A stretch of 64,000 nucleotides of DNA from the NCBI GenBank assembly GCA_963667005.1, contig OY762937.1:2170001-2234000 (forward strand). Reading direction: 5' to 3'. The notes beneath the pieces are model-generated. The model made no database searches and was not told where the DNA came from. It saw only the letters and a list, made by a program, of their open reading frames with translations. This stretch comes from G963662605 sp963667005 (GTDB taxonomy: Bacteria; Bacteroidota; Ignavibacteria; Ignavibacteriales; Ignavibacteriaceae). Positions 7,945-16,980 of this stretch are shown here, one piece after another. Made by a program: the position numbers and the translations under genes. Position 1 is the first letter of the stretch. Every line of letters begins with the position of its first letter.

Positions 7945-8970
7945 ATGTACAGAAATATCTTACTCGCATTCTTTTTATGGATTTATTTTGTTGGTTGCAC
8001 CGAACAAGCGACAGAACCAAAACCGATAAATTCAATAGATCCGGCACCAATCCACCACAAAGTACTGAAGACAAATGAAGTTGTATTTTTCTCATCAAAC
8101 AGAGATGGGAAGGCTACGAATATTTTTATGATAACTGTTGATGGGCAGATGGTTAAAAAAGTTACTAATTATGAGTGGGGTGAGTATGCTGCCACAGCTA
8201 TAAGCCCAGATAGTAGTCAGTTATTATTTTATCAAGCCTGGCCTGAATATGATATAGATGCAGGAATGGATATTTATATTTATAAAATAAAAGAAGACAC
8301 AATTATTGGTCCAATCACTCAAGGGCATCCAGGTAATTTCTCTCCGGATGGAAATAAATTCGTTTTTTCGCGGCACACTTTCACATTGGAAGGTGGGTAT
8401 GAATCAATTTTTTTATATGACTTAAAAAATAAGACAGAAAAAAAATTGACTGAAGATGGTAAAACAAGTTTTTATCCTCAAATTTCCCCGGATGGAAACT
8501 CTATATGTTATGAGTCTGCAAGTTTCTTGGATACGTTGAGCTGTTGGCAGCTGCATTTGATGGATATCAATGGTAAGCAATTAAGTAATTTAACTAAATT
8601 AGCCAATGGCAACTATGCAAGTAATCCGGTTTTTTCGCCGGATGGGCAATCAATAATTTTTTGGTATAATGAACAAATGTGGTGCTACGATATTTGTGAA
8701 TTAGCTTTGGCCGATAAAACAATCAAATATTTAACTAAAAATCGATATTATGGTATATATAGTGAAGCGTCGAATTACAAGAATCCATGTGTTAGTAAAT
8801 CAAGCAATAGGGTATTCTTTTATTCACAAAATATTGATGGACAATACCCTCATCCGACCGAGATATATCGCATCAATCGAGATGGAAACGGGTTAATTAG
8901 GCTTACCTACAATGATTTTTGGGACTCGCATCCTGTTGCTGGTACGGTTTCTTATTTTGTTGAAGAGTAG
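7945..8970 (+). CDS. PD40/TolB-like beta-propeller lipoprotein
   Basis: The 341-residue protein has an N-terminal lipoprotein signal ending in YFVGC (Cys18), so it is probably anchored to a membrane on the periplasmic side. It then contains several WD40-like PD40 repeats, recognisable by VFFSSNRDGKATNIFMI, TAISPDSSQLLFY, GNFSPDGNKFVFS, PQISPDGNSICYE and PVFSPDGQSIIFW. Such propellers occur in TolB and in peptidase-associated or surface binding proteins and act as protein or ligand interaction modules. No catalytic domain is attached. The gene appears to be a single transcription unit. Confidence 0.8.
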   Translation: MYRNILLAFFLWIYFVGCTEQATEPKPINSIDPAPIHHKVLKTNEVVFFSSNRDGKATNIFMITVDGQMVKKVTNYEWGEYAATAISPDSSQLLFYQAWPEYDIDAGMDIYIYKIKEDTIIGPITQGHPGNFSPDGNKFVFSRHTFTLEGGYESIFLYDLKNKTEKKLTEDGKTSFYPQISPDGNSICYESASFLDTLSCWQLHLMDINGKQLSNLTKLANGNYASNPVFSPDGQSIIFWYNEQMWCYDICELALADKTIKYLTKNRYYGIYSEASNYKNPCVSKSSNRVFFYSQNIDGQYPHPTEIYRINRDGNGLIRLTYNDFWDSHPVAGTVSYFVEE

Positions 8971-9125
8971 ATATTTTATAATAGGGCTTTAAGGTTGGCA
9001 ATGTTATACTCTTTGAGCTTTCTACAAGTACGATAGTGGATTTCGCTTGACTATCGCAATTTCAGTTACTAAGTTGTTTTGCGGTTAAATTGAAACAAGG
9101 TTAAGGGAAAATTCGATATAAAGCG

Positions 9126-9364
9126 ATGAAGCAAGCTGGAATAGCTGAATATACACCCCGGACAGATTTCTTGAATATAAACACAGTTTTAACAAATCAA
9201 GGGGAGCCACTCAATTTTGTTTCAATACTGATAGAAATAATTAAAGCCAAGTCTGAATTTTGAGCAGAAAAAATTTCAACTACATCAATAAATCATATCG
9301 ATAAATTGATGATGCTTCGAAAATTAGAAAGTAGTAAACGAAATTGGATGTTTGACGGCAGCTG
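9126..9364 (+). other. Short open frame interrupted by one TGA (possible gene remnant)
   Basis: From the ATG at 9126 a 45-codon frame runs to TGA at 9261. The same frame then stays open for a further 33 codons to a second TGA at 9362. The predicted peptide has no recognised family. It could be a decayed gene upstream of the nuclease-like gene or chance. The rest of 8971-9426 shows nothing else that I can support. Confidence 0.2.
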
Positions 9365-9426
9365 TTGATATTATGACCAGTTGGGGATATGACCTACAGT
9401 TCAAATCATTGAGATTAAAGGAAATC

Positions 9427-11898
9427 ATGATGAACAAATTAGATCTTTCTGTTCGATTACGACCGATTCGGATCGTATATCTAGTTAATACTTCTGACAC
9501 AAAATCCTTATTGAGGGTTTTTGAATCAAATACATGTCTTTGGGGAGGAATGTTTAATCCAATAATACCATTTTATAAGAAAACTCCAATATGGTGGGAC
9601 AATTTAGCAGTTAGGAGAGAAAATTATAAGGAGATTGTCAAGGGGTATCTAAATTATTTTGAACCAGATTTTATTGTTGAGTGTGAACAAGGATTGGGAG
9701 ATTATTTAGGAATTCCAAAGGAAGTTACAATTTCATTAGATGATTTAATAGTTAATAAGTCTGTCGAGGAGGAGAGTTGGAACACATATGGCCTAAATGC
9801 ATTTGATATTTATAAAAGCCTATATGCTGAAGAGTACAAATATCAGAGAAGGAGTTCTGAGAAATTCGGTATTGTAGTACCAAAAAATAAAAATCATTCC
9901 TTAGCATCAGCCTGTATTTTTGGTACATTTCCTCAAAATCCAAAACTTAATTATTTGGAATCAGCATTTAAGGATGTTTTTGCTCCAGAAATAATCAGTT
10001 TCGACAAAGATTGCCTTAATTCAATTTATAAAGCTGATACAATATCTCCACTTAGGATTACAAAAGCTAAATGCAACGTTTTTTACTCTGCGAGGAATGA
10101 ACCCACATTATATATTTTCAATATTAACAAGCCTCAAGACTTAATTGATTTTTGGAATTTAAGGATTATTAATCCTGAAGTATTCGCAATTCCTGTCCAA
10201 TTTATAGACGAACTAAAAGAATTTTGTAGGGATTATATAATCCGAAATAATATTCCATTACCTGGCAATAATAATGGACTGATGGCTTATACAACAATAC
10301 AAATATCACGATCAATTTCTCAGAAGGAGTTTATTGATGTTTACGATGAGTATTTCCGAGTCGAAAATAGAGAGAGAGCATATCTTTACTCTTCCTGTCT
10401 ACCGATATGGGAGAAATCACCAAAATATGTCTGGCGTCCAACAAGATCTGTAATAACATCTATTGAAAAAAAACAGGAAATCCCAATAGAACAAAAAAGC
10501 CCTATGTTCTCGTTTGAAACTTTGTCACCTGAGTTGACAGAAAGCATACAAAATCGTTTTAGATGGGCAAATGTAATAGAAATCTCGGATTGGAGCTACA
10601 CAGATCAGATAAACACTATATACCCTAGTAATATTTTCATGCCATCTTATCCGAGAATATCTCATGAAAAGGAAATTAGAACTAATACTGAAGGATTGGT
10701 TATATTTCCGAGATTTAGAGGAAGTAAAGAGTTCTTTACATTGAGTGATGGAACATCGGCGATGATACAATATCTTAAATCTAAGAACATAGAAGCGGAA
10801 ATATCTGACGCTGGACGAACATTGCAGCAGATGATAGTTACAATTGGTGGGTTTTGTAACCTTGGCACAATTGCGAATGGTGATTTGATCACATTACTTA
10901 ATAAGATGGCGCATAAGCAGGTAAAAAGTGACGACAATCCTGAATTTACAGTGAAAGAATATTTAAGCCGTACGGTTCAATTTTCGAAAATAAGTAAACT
11001 GCTCAATGATATTGCAAAAGGTGCTCGATTCAATAACCCTAGTTTGGAGTCATTAATTTCAAATAATGTTCTACAGCTGGGGTTAGAAGTTGAGTGCGAA
11101 AATTGTGGTAATCGCAACTGGTATTTGCTAAATCAACTCAATTATAATCTGCAATGTGAAAATTGTCTAACCGTTTATGTTTTCCCTAGTTCCAATCCAA
11201 CCAATCGGAAAATCAATTGGGCATACCGTGTGCTTGGCCCATTCAGTAAACCAGATTATGCTCATGGCTCCTATTCTGCTGCCTTAGCAATCAGAGTATT
11301 TAAGCGCGCGTTTGGAGGTTCTCTTGATTCAAATATTTCATGGTCGACAAGCCTGAATCTTGAGACTAGTGCAAATCAAAAGTGGGAGATAGATTTTATA
11401 TTGTGGCACCAAAGAAGAATGGTTATACAACATAACCACGAAGTAGAATTTATATTTGGTGAATGTAAGAGTTATGGTAAACATTGTTTTACAAAAAAAA
11501 ATATTGAAAGCATGAAGCGTCTTGCAAATCTTTTCCCAGGAGCATATTTATTATTTGCAGCTATGAAAGAAACGCTTTCTAATGAAGAAAAGGAAATGAT
11601 TGCATCATTAGCACTATGGGGACGTGAATCGATTGGTAATGGAAAAAATCGTGCAAATGTGATTGTATTCACTTCTACTGAATTATTCACAAAAAGCGAT
11701 TTAAGGGCAACATATATTGAAAAGGGCGGCGCCTTTGCCAAATTAGTTTCACCAGGTTATGTAGAACTTCAAGATCTCGAAAGACTTTCTGATATTACTC
11801 AGCAACTCCATTTGGGGTTAGATTCTTACCAAGAATGGATCATGAAAAAATATACAAAAAGGGGGAAAAACCTGCTTAGTTTAGACGAGGGGAAATAA
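9427..11898 (+). CDS. Unrecognised large protein with zinc ribbon and PD-(D/E)XK nuclease-like region
   Basis: The frame is open from 9352, but the ATG at 9427 (or 9430) follows AAAGGAAA and gives MMNKLDLSVRLRPIRIVYL, a natural N-terminus for about 823 residues. I do not recognise a named family. The N-terminal region has a Rossmann-like beginning (RIVYLVNTSD) and WGGMFNPIIP. A four-Cys zinc ribbon follows around residues 557-578 (CENCGNRNW and CENCLTVYVF). Then comes a nuclease-type core: WEIDFILW with its Asp encoded at 11392, and FGECKSYGK with Glu at 11461 and Lys at 11467, which fits D...ExK of restriction-like nucleases. There is no helicase or ATPase motif. It faces a convergent Cys-rich gene 71 bp away. 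A defence role is plausible but unproven. Confidence 0.75.
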   Translation: MMNKLDLSVRLRPIRIVYLVNTSDTKSLLRVFESNTCLWGGMFNPIIPFYKKTPIWWDNLAVRRENYKEIVKGYLNYFEPDFIVECEQGLGDYLGIPKEVTISLDDLIVNKSVEEESWNTYGLNAFDIYKSLYAEEYKYQRRSSEKFGIVVPKNKNHSLASACIFGTFPQNPKLNYLESAFKDVFAPEIISFDKDCLNSIYKADTISPLRITKAKCNVFYSARNEPTLYIFNINKPQDLIDFWNLRIINPEVFAIPVQFIDELKEFCRDYIIRNNIPLPGNNNGLMAYTTIQISRSISQKEFIDVYDEYFRVENRERAYLYSSCLPIWEKSPKYVWRPTRSVITSIEKKQEIPIEQKSPMFSFETLSPELTESIQNRFRWANVIEISDWSYTDQINTIYPSNIFMPSYPRISHEKEIRTNTEGLVIFPRFRGSKEFFTLSDGTSAMIQYLKSKNIEAEISDAGRTLQQMIVTIGGFCNLGTIANGDLITLLNKMAHKQVKSDDNPEFTVKEYLSRTVQFSKISKLLNDIAKGARFNNPSLESLISNNVLQLGLEVECENCGNRNWYLLNQLNYNLQCENCLTVYVFPSSNPTNRKINWAYRVLGPFSKPDYAHGSYSAALAIRVFKRAFGGSLDSNISWSTSLNLETSANQKWEIDFILWHQRRMVIQHNHEVEFIFGECKSYGKHCFTKKNIESMKRLANLFPGAYLLFAAMKETLSNEEKEMIASLALWGRESIGNGKNRANVIVFTSTELFTKSDLRATYIEKGGAFAKLVSPGYVELQDLERLSDITQQLHLGLDSYQEWIMKKYTKRGKNLLSLDEGK

Positions 11899-11969
11899 CA
11901 GTACGCTATTCACAATGCTATGGCCTGTAACTATAAATAAAATAATGTGTAATGCAGTTCTCATCTCGT

Positions 11970-12737
11970 TTAATCAATGCATTTTGGTATGCAATCTCGA
12001 CATGTTGGATACAAAAAAGAATGATATTTTTGTTTGCATACATCACATAACTTGCAATTTTGTACATCCCACATGTAAGCACATTTTTTACAAAAAGTAG
12101 TAATATCATTATCGCGACATTCTTTGTATCGAATATAATCATCAATATAAATAGTAAAACTAGTTCGCTCGATATAATCTTTTTGAGAATCTTTAATTGA
12201 TTGGAGTATCTTTCTGCTATGCTTACCTTGCAAAAGAAGTATTTTTCGAGGGTTTATAAAATCGGCACAGATTACTGGTTCTTCAAATTCGAAGCCACAG
12301 GGTGTACATATCCAGTGAGGAACTTTATTTTTCCTATGATATATGGAAGACCTCTCGCACTTTGGACATAGTTCCTTGGTCTCTTTAAGCGAGGCCAGTT
12401 CTTCTTGGTTCAATCGAAATGGGTTTAACTTAATAGCATCCTCAAATAACTTATTTTGAATCATACTTTTAATGCCTGAATAAGTTCTCCCATGCCAGAG
12501 ATGCTGAAGCACCATAATGCCTTCACGAGTTCCACACTGTGTACAATGATCCAGCTTTTTCTCAGAGGACACTGATTGCCATTCTTTATCGTACCACAGG
12601 TCTGGCCTTTTATTTTCAAAGGATGTTTTGACAAACTCCAAGGCTTTGAAAACTTCTAACTCATTACCTAAAACACTTTGTTTAAGCTTTTCTAATTCAT
12701 CTATAGTCAAATGGCTGTATTCCCAATTTATAAGCAC
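11970..12737 (-). CDS. Cys-rich multi-zinc-ribbon protein, possibly HNH-like
   Basis: The 255-residue product starts at a GTG (12737), an uncertain choice because no better ATG is available in frame. It has an unusual density of paired cysteines: C65/C68, C124/C127, C144/C147, C216/C219, C228/C231/C234, C246/C249 and C253. The pairs suggest at least three zinc-binding knuckle or ribbon units. The first pair is followed by CTQCGTREGIMVLQHLWH, which recalls the start of HNH nuclease domains, but a convincing full HNH is not evident. It is convergent with the large nuclease-like gene and equally AT-rich, suggesting joint acquisition. No family is recognised; nucleic-acid binding is inferred from the zinc ribbons. 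Confidence 0.65.
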   Translation of the reverse strand: MLINWEYSHLTIDELEKLKQSVLGNELEVFKALEFVKTSFENKRPDLWYDKEWQSVSSEKKLDHCTQCGTREGIMVLQHLWHGRTYSGIKSMIQNKLFEDAIKLNPFRLNQEELASLKETKELCPKCERSSIYHRKNKVPHWICTPCGFEFEEPVICADFINPRKILLLQGKHSRKILQSIKDSQKDYIERTSFTIYIDDYIRYKECRDNDITTFCKKCAYMWDVQNCKLCDVCKQKYHSFLYPTCRDCIPKCID

Positions 12738-13267
12738 ATGGCAATATAAAAATACTCAATATAATTTGAAAAACTTATAACCAAGTATCATGAAGCATTA
12801 TATCTGAATATTGTACTAAGAAGTATTATATACTAAGATTTTATTTAAGATATTATCTCGCTCTGATTTAACGGGTAAAAAAATGATGTACCACAAGTAA
12901 ATATAGATAATCTACCGCAAATTTCATTCCCTTTCTATGTTGAATTATGTCAATTACTTAGTCATGCATCCGTAAGACTATATAAAATAGTAAGTTCAGT
13001 AGATTCCAAATTTTCTCGTAACCAGCGGGCCTGAGGTCAATCCGTTCGGGCGAACGTCAGTGCTTACCAGAATAACCTCAGTATAATATCGGGAATCTTT
13101 TTCGATAACCTCACTGTTTTGGTTGGGGCTATGTTACTTAGTAACTGATATGAAACTTCGATTTGACTTACAATCGGCTTATCAATTAATTAAATTATTC
13201 TCTAGCACTCACTCCTTAAATATTTCTTGGGATTTTTTATTTTGGGGTATTAAAACAAAGAATTACT
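12738..13267. other. AT-rich intergenic region
   Basis: No gene is supported. A small hairpin CGTTCGGGCGAACG (around 13041-13054) and a direct repeat of ATAACCTCA(G/C) (near 13070 and 13105) are visible. The region separates the zinc-finger gene from a truncated racemase copy and probably contains the junction of the accessory segment with the older chromosome. Confidence 0.4.
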
Positions 13268-13381
13268 ATGAAGATAGATCGCGTTGAGCTTCGGCAAATA
13301 AAAATGGAATTGGTTTCGCCGTTTGAGAATTCGGCAGGAGCAAAAAGTTTTGTTGAGCATAGCATTGTCCGGAAAGTGTAA
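13268..13381 (+). pseudogene. Truncated 5' copy of the NSAR/OSBS racemase gene
   Basis: A 37-codon frame, MKIDRVELRQIKMELVSPFE and onward to a TAA, closely matches the first about 36 codons of the intact gene at 27165 (MKIDRIELRQTKMELVSPFE). Identity then decays over SAGAKSFVEHSIVRKV, and the remaining roughly 330 codons are missing. Upstream sequences of the two copies do not match, so only the coding start was duplicated or retained. It lies 187 bp before the M20 peptidase gene, which suggests an ancestral racemase-peptidase arrangement or a deletion. A functional product is very unlikely. Confidence 0.85.
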
Positions 13382-13568
13382 AAACAGACCTGAGTAAATG
13401 GGGGTCTTGTCCCCATAGCCTACTTAAATCCCTTCTACTCGCCTTAACAAATACGGCAAAATGAATAAATATGCAGAAAAATTTAAATATACTTGCATTA
13501 ATGTATTAAAATATTTAAATTGGTAAAAAATATTACACTTGCATTACTTTTCGTAACAACGGTTACAT

Positions 13569-14663
13569 ATGGATGAACATCGCCTCATAGAGATTTTTTT
13601 ACAGGTTATTAGGATTAATGCGCTCTCCGGCAGCGAAAAATCCGTTGCGGATTTTATCCGAGATTTCCTTTCGCCATACGGCTATTCGGTAACCGAGGAT
13701 AATTCCCGGCCTCATACGGATAGCAATACGGGCAATCTGATTATCAAATCAGGCACGGGCGGCGACTTCCTTATGCTCTCGCATATGGATACGGCGCGTT
13801 CCACTGAAGCAACCGAAGCAATTATCGCCAACGGCAAAATCACATCGAAAGGTGATACGGTGCTCGGGGTGGATAACCGCGCAGGTGTTGCCGTTTTATT
13901 ATATCTGCTCGAAAAAGCCGCTAAAGAAAATATTTCCCGGAATTTTACCGTAGCTTTTACAACGTGTGAAGAGACCACGTTATTCGGCTCGAAATTTCTC
14001 GAAGTTCCGGAAGGCATTACCCGCTGTTTTGTTTTCGATTCGGGTTACCGTCCCGGTAATTTTATTTATTCAAGCTGCGGCGCTATCGGATTTCACCTGA
14101 CGGTAACCGGCAAGGCATCGCATTCAGGCATTGCCCCTGAAAAAGGTATCAATGCTTTGTCGGCCGCGGCAAAGGCAATAAGCAAACTCCCACTCGGCAG
14201 AATTGATGAGGACACGACAATGAATATCGGCATCCTGAAAAGCGGGGCGGCTGTCAATGTCGTACCGGAAAAAGTCGAGCTTGACGGCGAAGTCCGTTCG
14301 TTCGATATGCAGAAAGCGGAAAGGTATTTTGAAGAAGTCGTCAGTGTTTTCAAAGCAGAAACCAGATTGACCGGTGCGAAGATGGAAGAGAATCACTTCT
14401 GGGATTTTAAGCCGTACACCATCCGTAAAGATGCACAGGTATATAAAGATGTTGTTGCCGCGATTACAAAAGCCGAACTCACTCCCGCTCCGCAAATTTC
14501 ACTCGGTGGCAGCGATGCAAATTCCCTGAACGGTAGGGGATTTCCGGCGATTAATCTCGGCATCGGTGCCCAAAATCCGCACTCGAACGATGAGTTTATT
14601 TTTATTGAGGACCTCCTCAAATCAGCAGAAATCGGTTTAGCATTAATTAAAGGAAACGCGTAA
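13569..14663 (+). CDS. M20 family metallopeptidase (PepT-like tripeptidase/deacylase)
   Basis: The 364-residue protein has all metal ligands of M20 peptidases in order: His72 and Asp74 (LSHMDTA), Asp102 (GVDNRAG), Glu134-Glu135 (TCEET), Asp157 (FDSG) and His338 (NPHSNDE). The dimerisation domain lies between (about residues 170-280, starting GFHLTVTGKASHSG). The pattern is closest to peptidase T and related aminoacyl-peptide hydrolases, but N-acyl amino acid deacylases share it. No signal peptide is seen, so it acts in the cytoplasm. It is the first gene of a tight co-oriented set: the next gene starts immediately at its stop. Cleaving imported di- or tripeptides is the likely job. Confidence 0.88.
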   Translation: MDEHRLIEIFLQVIRINALSGSEKSVADFIRDFLSPYGYSVTEDNSRPHTDSNTGNLIIKSGTGGDFLMLSHMDTARSTEATEAIIANGKITSKGDTVLGVDNRAGVAVLLYLLEKAAKENISRNFTVAFTTCEETTLFGSKFLEVPEGITRCFVFDSGYRPGNFIYSSCGAIGFHLTVTGKASHSGIAPEKGINALSAAAKAISKLPLGRIDEDTTMNIGILKSGAAVNVVPEKVELDGEVRSFDMQKAERYFEEVVSVFKAETRLTGAKMEENHFWDFKPYTIRKDAQVYKDVVAAITKAELTPAPQISLGGSDANSLNGRGFPAINLGIGAQNPHSNDEFIFIEDLLKSAEIGLALIKGNA

Positions 14664-15533
14664 GTGAAAAAGATTTTATATCCGTTAGTAATCACTCTTT
14701 TTGCTCTTACCCTGCAGGTAAGCGGACAGTCTCAGCCCAAAGGTAAATTAGTCATTATCGGCGGCGTGCAGACACATGAGATTATTAAAAAGTTTGTTGA
14801 GCTTGCCGGCGGCAAGAACGCCCGTATTATTGTTATTCCGAACGCGGGTTCCGATCCGAAAGAATGCAGCGAGGAAGAAGTTGCGGAACACAAATCATAC
14901 GGCGCGCAGTCGGATTACCTGTTGTTCAATAGGGAAACTGCCGATGCGGATTCTAATCTGAAAAAAATGGATTGGGCTAACGCGGTCTTTTTTACCGGCG
15001 GCGATCAGGTTGACCTGACACATGATATGCTCGGGACAAAGCTGCTGCAAAAGGTTTTTGATATTTACAATAAAGGCGGCGTTGTTGCAGGTACAAGCGC
15101 CGGAGCCGCTGTTATGAGTGAGGTGATGATTACCGGAAACGAATTAATCAACAAAGATTCTACGGTAAATTTCGTTACCATTGAGAAGGGGAATGTCGAA
15201 ACCAAACAGGGTTTCGGATTTCTGAAAAACGCCATTGTGGATCAGCACTTTCTCAAACGCAAACGCCACAACAGAAGCATTTCCGTTTTACTTGAGCATC
15301 CGGATCTGTTCGGTATTGCTATAGACGAATCCACCTCCATCATCGTCAATCCGGATAAAACCTTTGAAGTGTTCGGCAATAATCAGGTATTGGTATACGA
15401 CCCGACATCCGGCTCGAAAGTCCGGGAGAACGGCCACGGCGGACTCGGCATCAGCGACATGAAACTGCATGTGCTTATCAGCGGCGATACATTCGATATG
15501 AAAACCAAGCGCGTTATCGGGAGTAAGCCTTAA
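14664..15533 (+). CDS. Exported cyanophycinase-like peptidase (family S51)
   Basis: The GTG at 14664 directly follows the upstream stop and gives a clear signal peptide (VKKILYPLVITLFALTLQVSG), so the enzyme is exported. The 289-residue protein has the S51 fold signatures KLVIIGGVQ and FFTGGDQ, the nucleophile elbow GTSAGAAVMSE with Ser145, and VDQHFLKRKRHNR containing His195. The last two blocks are typical of cyanophycinase rather than of dipeptidase E. Cyanophycinases release beta-Asp-Arg dipeptides from the cyanobacterial storage polymer. The enzyme might alternatively cut other isopeptides. It is followed with a one-base overlap by the YfcC-type permease gene. Confidence 0.85.
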   Translation: MKKILYPLVITLFALTLQVSGQSQPKGKLVIIGGVQTHEIIKKFVELAGGKNARIIVIPNAGSDPKECSEEEVAEHKSYGAQSDYLLFNRETADADSNLKKMDWANAVFFTGGDQVDLTHDMLGTKLLQKVFDIYNKGGVVAGTSAGAAVMSEVMITGNELINKDSTVNFVTIEKGNVETKQGFGFLKNAIVDQHFLKRKRHNRSISVLLEHPDLFGIAIDESTSIIVNPDKTFEVFGNNQVLVYDPTSGSKVRENGHGGLGISDMKLHVLISGDTFDMKTKRVIGSKP

Positions 15534-16930
15534 TGAAGTTCAAATTCAAGGTACCCAATACCTATCTGTTGATATTTTCACTGCTCGTCTTTATCGCGGC
15601 GCTTACGTGGGTTATTCCCGGCGGTAATTATCAACGCGCGATGATTAACGGGAAGGAAGTCGTTGTCCAAAATTCCTTCAGCTATGCCAAGAGCAATCCG
15701 CAGGGACTGTTTGCTCTGTTGATAGCTCCGCTCAAGGGATTTGTCGAAGCGGCGCATATCATCGGCTTTATTCTTATTGTCGGCGGTGCGTTCAATATTT
15801 TGGCGAAGACCGACGCGATAAACAGTTTTATCAAAAAGCTGGCACGGGCGCATGAAACATCGAAAACCCTACGCACGCTGTTTATTCCGGTTATGATATT
15901 TCTTTTTTCACTCGGCGGTGCGACGTTTGGGATGAATGAGGAGATCATCCCGTTCGTACTTATCATTGTGCCGATATGTTTAGCCCTCGGATACGATTCC
16001 ATCGTTGGTGTAGCAATACCGTTGGTCGGTGCGCATATAGGATTTGCAAGCGCGTTTCTCAATCCGTTTAACGTCGGCATAGCGCAGGGCATTGCAGGCG
16101 TTCCGTTGTTCTCCGGCATCGGCTACCGGCTGATATGCTGGGCGGTATCAACAACGGCCGCGACTATCTTTATTACCTATTATGTAAAGCGGCTGCAAAA
16201 GAAACCCGAAATCAGTCCCACGTTTACCGAAGACGGCATTCGGAAACAGGAAGAAGTCAGTGTGACAATGAACGGTGACGGCGGCGAACTGACCACCAAA
16301 CATAAGATTGTGCTCAGTACCTTTGCCTTATCGCTGGTATTGTTGGTAGTCGGCGTGGTTAAATTGGATTGGTACATCAACGAGATCGCCGGAATGTTTT
16401 TTGCCATGGGCATCGTGGTCGGCATTATCGGCGGACTTTCGAGCGATAAGATTATCGCGAGTTTTTTGGAAGGAGCAAGGGATTTTGTCGGCACTGCATT
16501 AATCGTCGCGCTTGCCCGTGCAACTTTGGTTATTTCCCGCGACGGTAACATTATTGATACAATGCTCTACGGACTTTCGCCGTACATACAATCGGCATCA
16601 CCGGTATTTGCTTCGCAGAAAATGTTTCTCGTGCAGGCGGTTATTAATTTCTTTGTGCATTCGGGCAGCGGGCAGGCGGCTCTTACCATGCCTATCATGG
16701 CACCTCTTTCCGATCTTGCATCCGTCTCCCGTCAAACGGCGATTCTGGCATTTCAATTCGGTGAATACACGAATATTATTATTCCTACATCGGCAGTTAC
16801 TATGGGAGCTCTTTCAATGGCACGCGTACCGTGGACAAAATGGGCGAAGTGGGTTGTACCGCTTCAAATCATCCTCATGCTGCTTGGATTATTGTTGCTT
16901 ATCCCGCCGAATTTGTTCGGCTGGAGATAG
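15533..16930 (+). CDS. YfcC family permease (DcuC/ArcD-like)
   Basis: The 465-residue integral membrane protein has about 12 hydrophobic helices. It shows family blocks such as ALTWVIPGGNY near residue 24, GGATFGMNEEIIPF and AIPLVGAHIGFASAFLNPF in the middle, and NFFVHSGSGQAALTMPIMAP in the last third. YfcC proteins are placed in the Pfam DcuC family, and some are annotated as putative basic amino acid antiporters. The start overlaps the S51 peptidase stop (TAATG), so the two are coupled. Import of the dipeptides or amino acids released outside is the natural inference; arginine or Asp-Arg would fit the cyanophycinase call. The substrate is not determined from the sequence. Confidence 0.85.
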   Translation: MKFKFKVPNTYLLIFSLLVFIAALTWVIPGGNYQRAMINGKEVVVQNSFSYAKSNPQGLFALLIAPLKGFVEAAHIIGFILIVGGAFNILAKTDAINSFIKKLARAHETSKTLRTLFIPVMIFLFSLGGATFGMNEEIIPFVLIIVPICLALGYDSIVGVAIPLVGAHIGFASAFLNPFNVGIAQGIAGVPLFSGIGYRLICWAVSTTAATIFITYYVKRLQKKPEISPTFTEDGIRKQEEVSVTMNGDGGELTTKHKIVLSTFALSLVLLVVGVVKLDWYINEIAGMFFAMGIVVGIIGGLSSDKIIASFLEGARDFVGTALIVALARATLVISRDGNIIDTMLYGLSPYIQSASPVFASQKMFLVQAVINFFVHSGSGQAALTMPIMAPLSDLASVSRQTAILAFQFGEYTNIIIPTSAVTMGALSMARVPWTKWAKWVVPLQIILMLLGLLLLIPPNLFGWR

Positions 16931-16980
16931 GAAAAGTTTTCTCAGGGTTATTTTATTCAATTAAATAGAAAGGTGTCAAG

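Noticed and set aside
11915..12145. Small open frames on both strands between the nuclease-like and zinc-finger genes
   Set aside because: They overlap the 3' end of the zinc-finger gene and show no ribosome-binding site or family.
15682..16551. Long minus-strand open frames over the permease gene
   Set aside because: They are shadows of the transmembrane gene on the plus strand, whose family blocks are clear.
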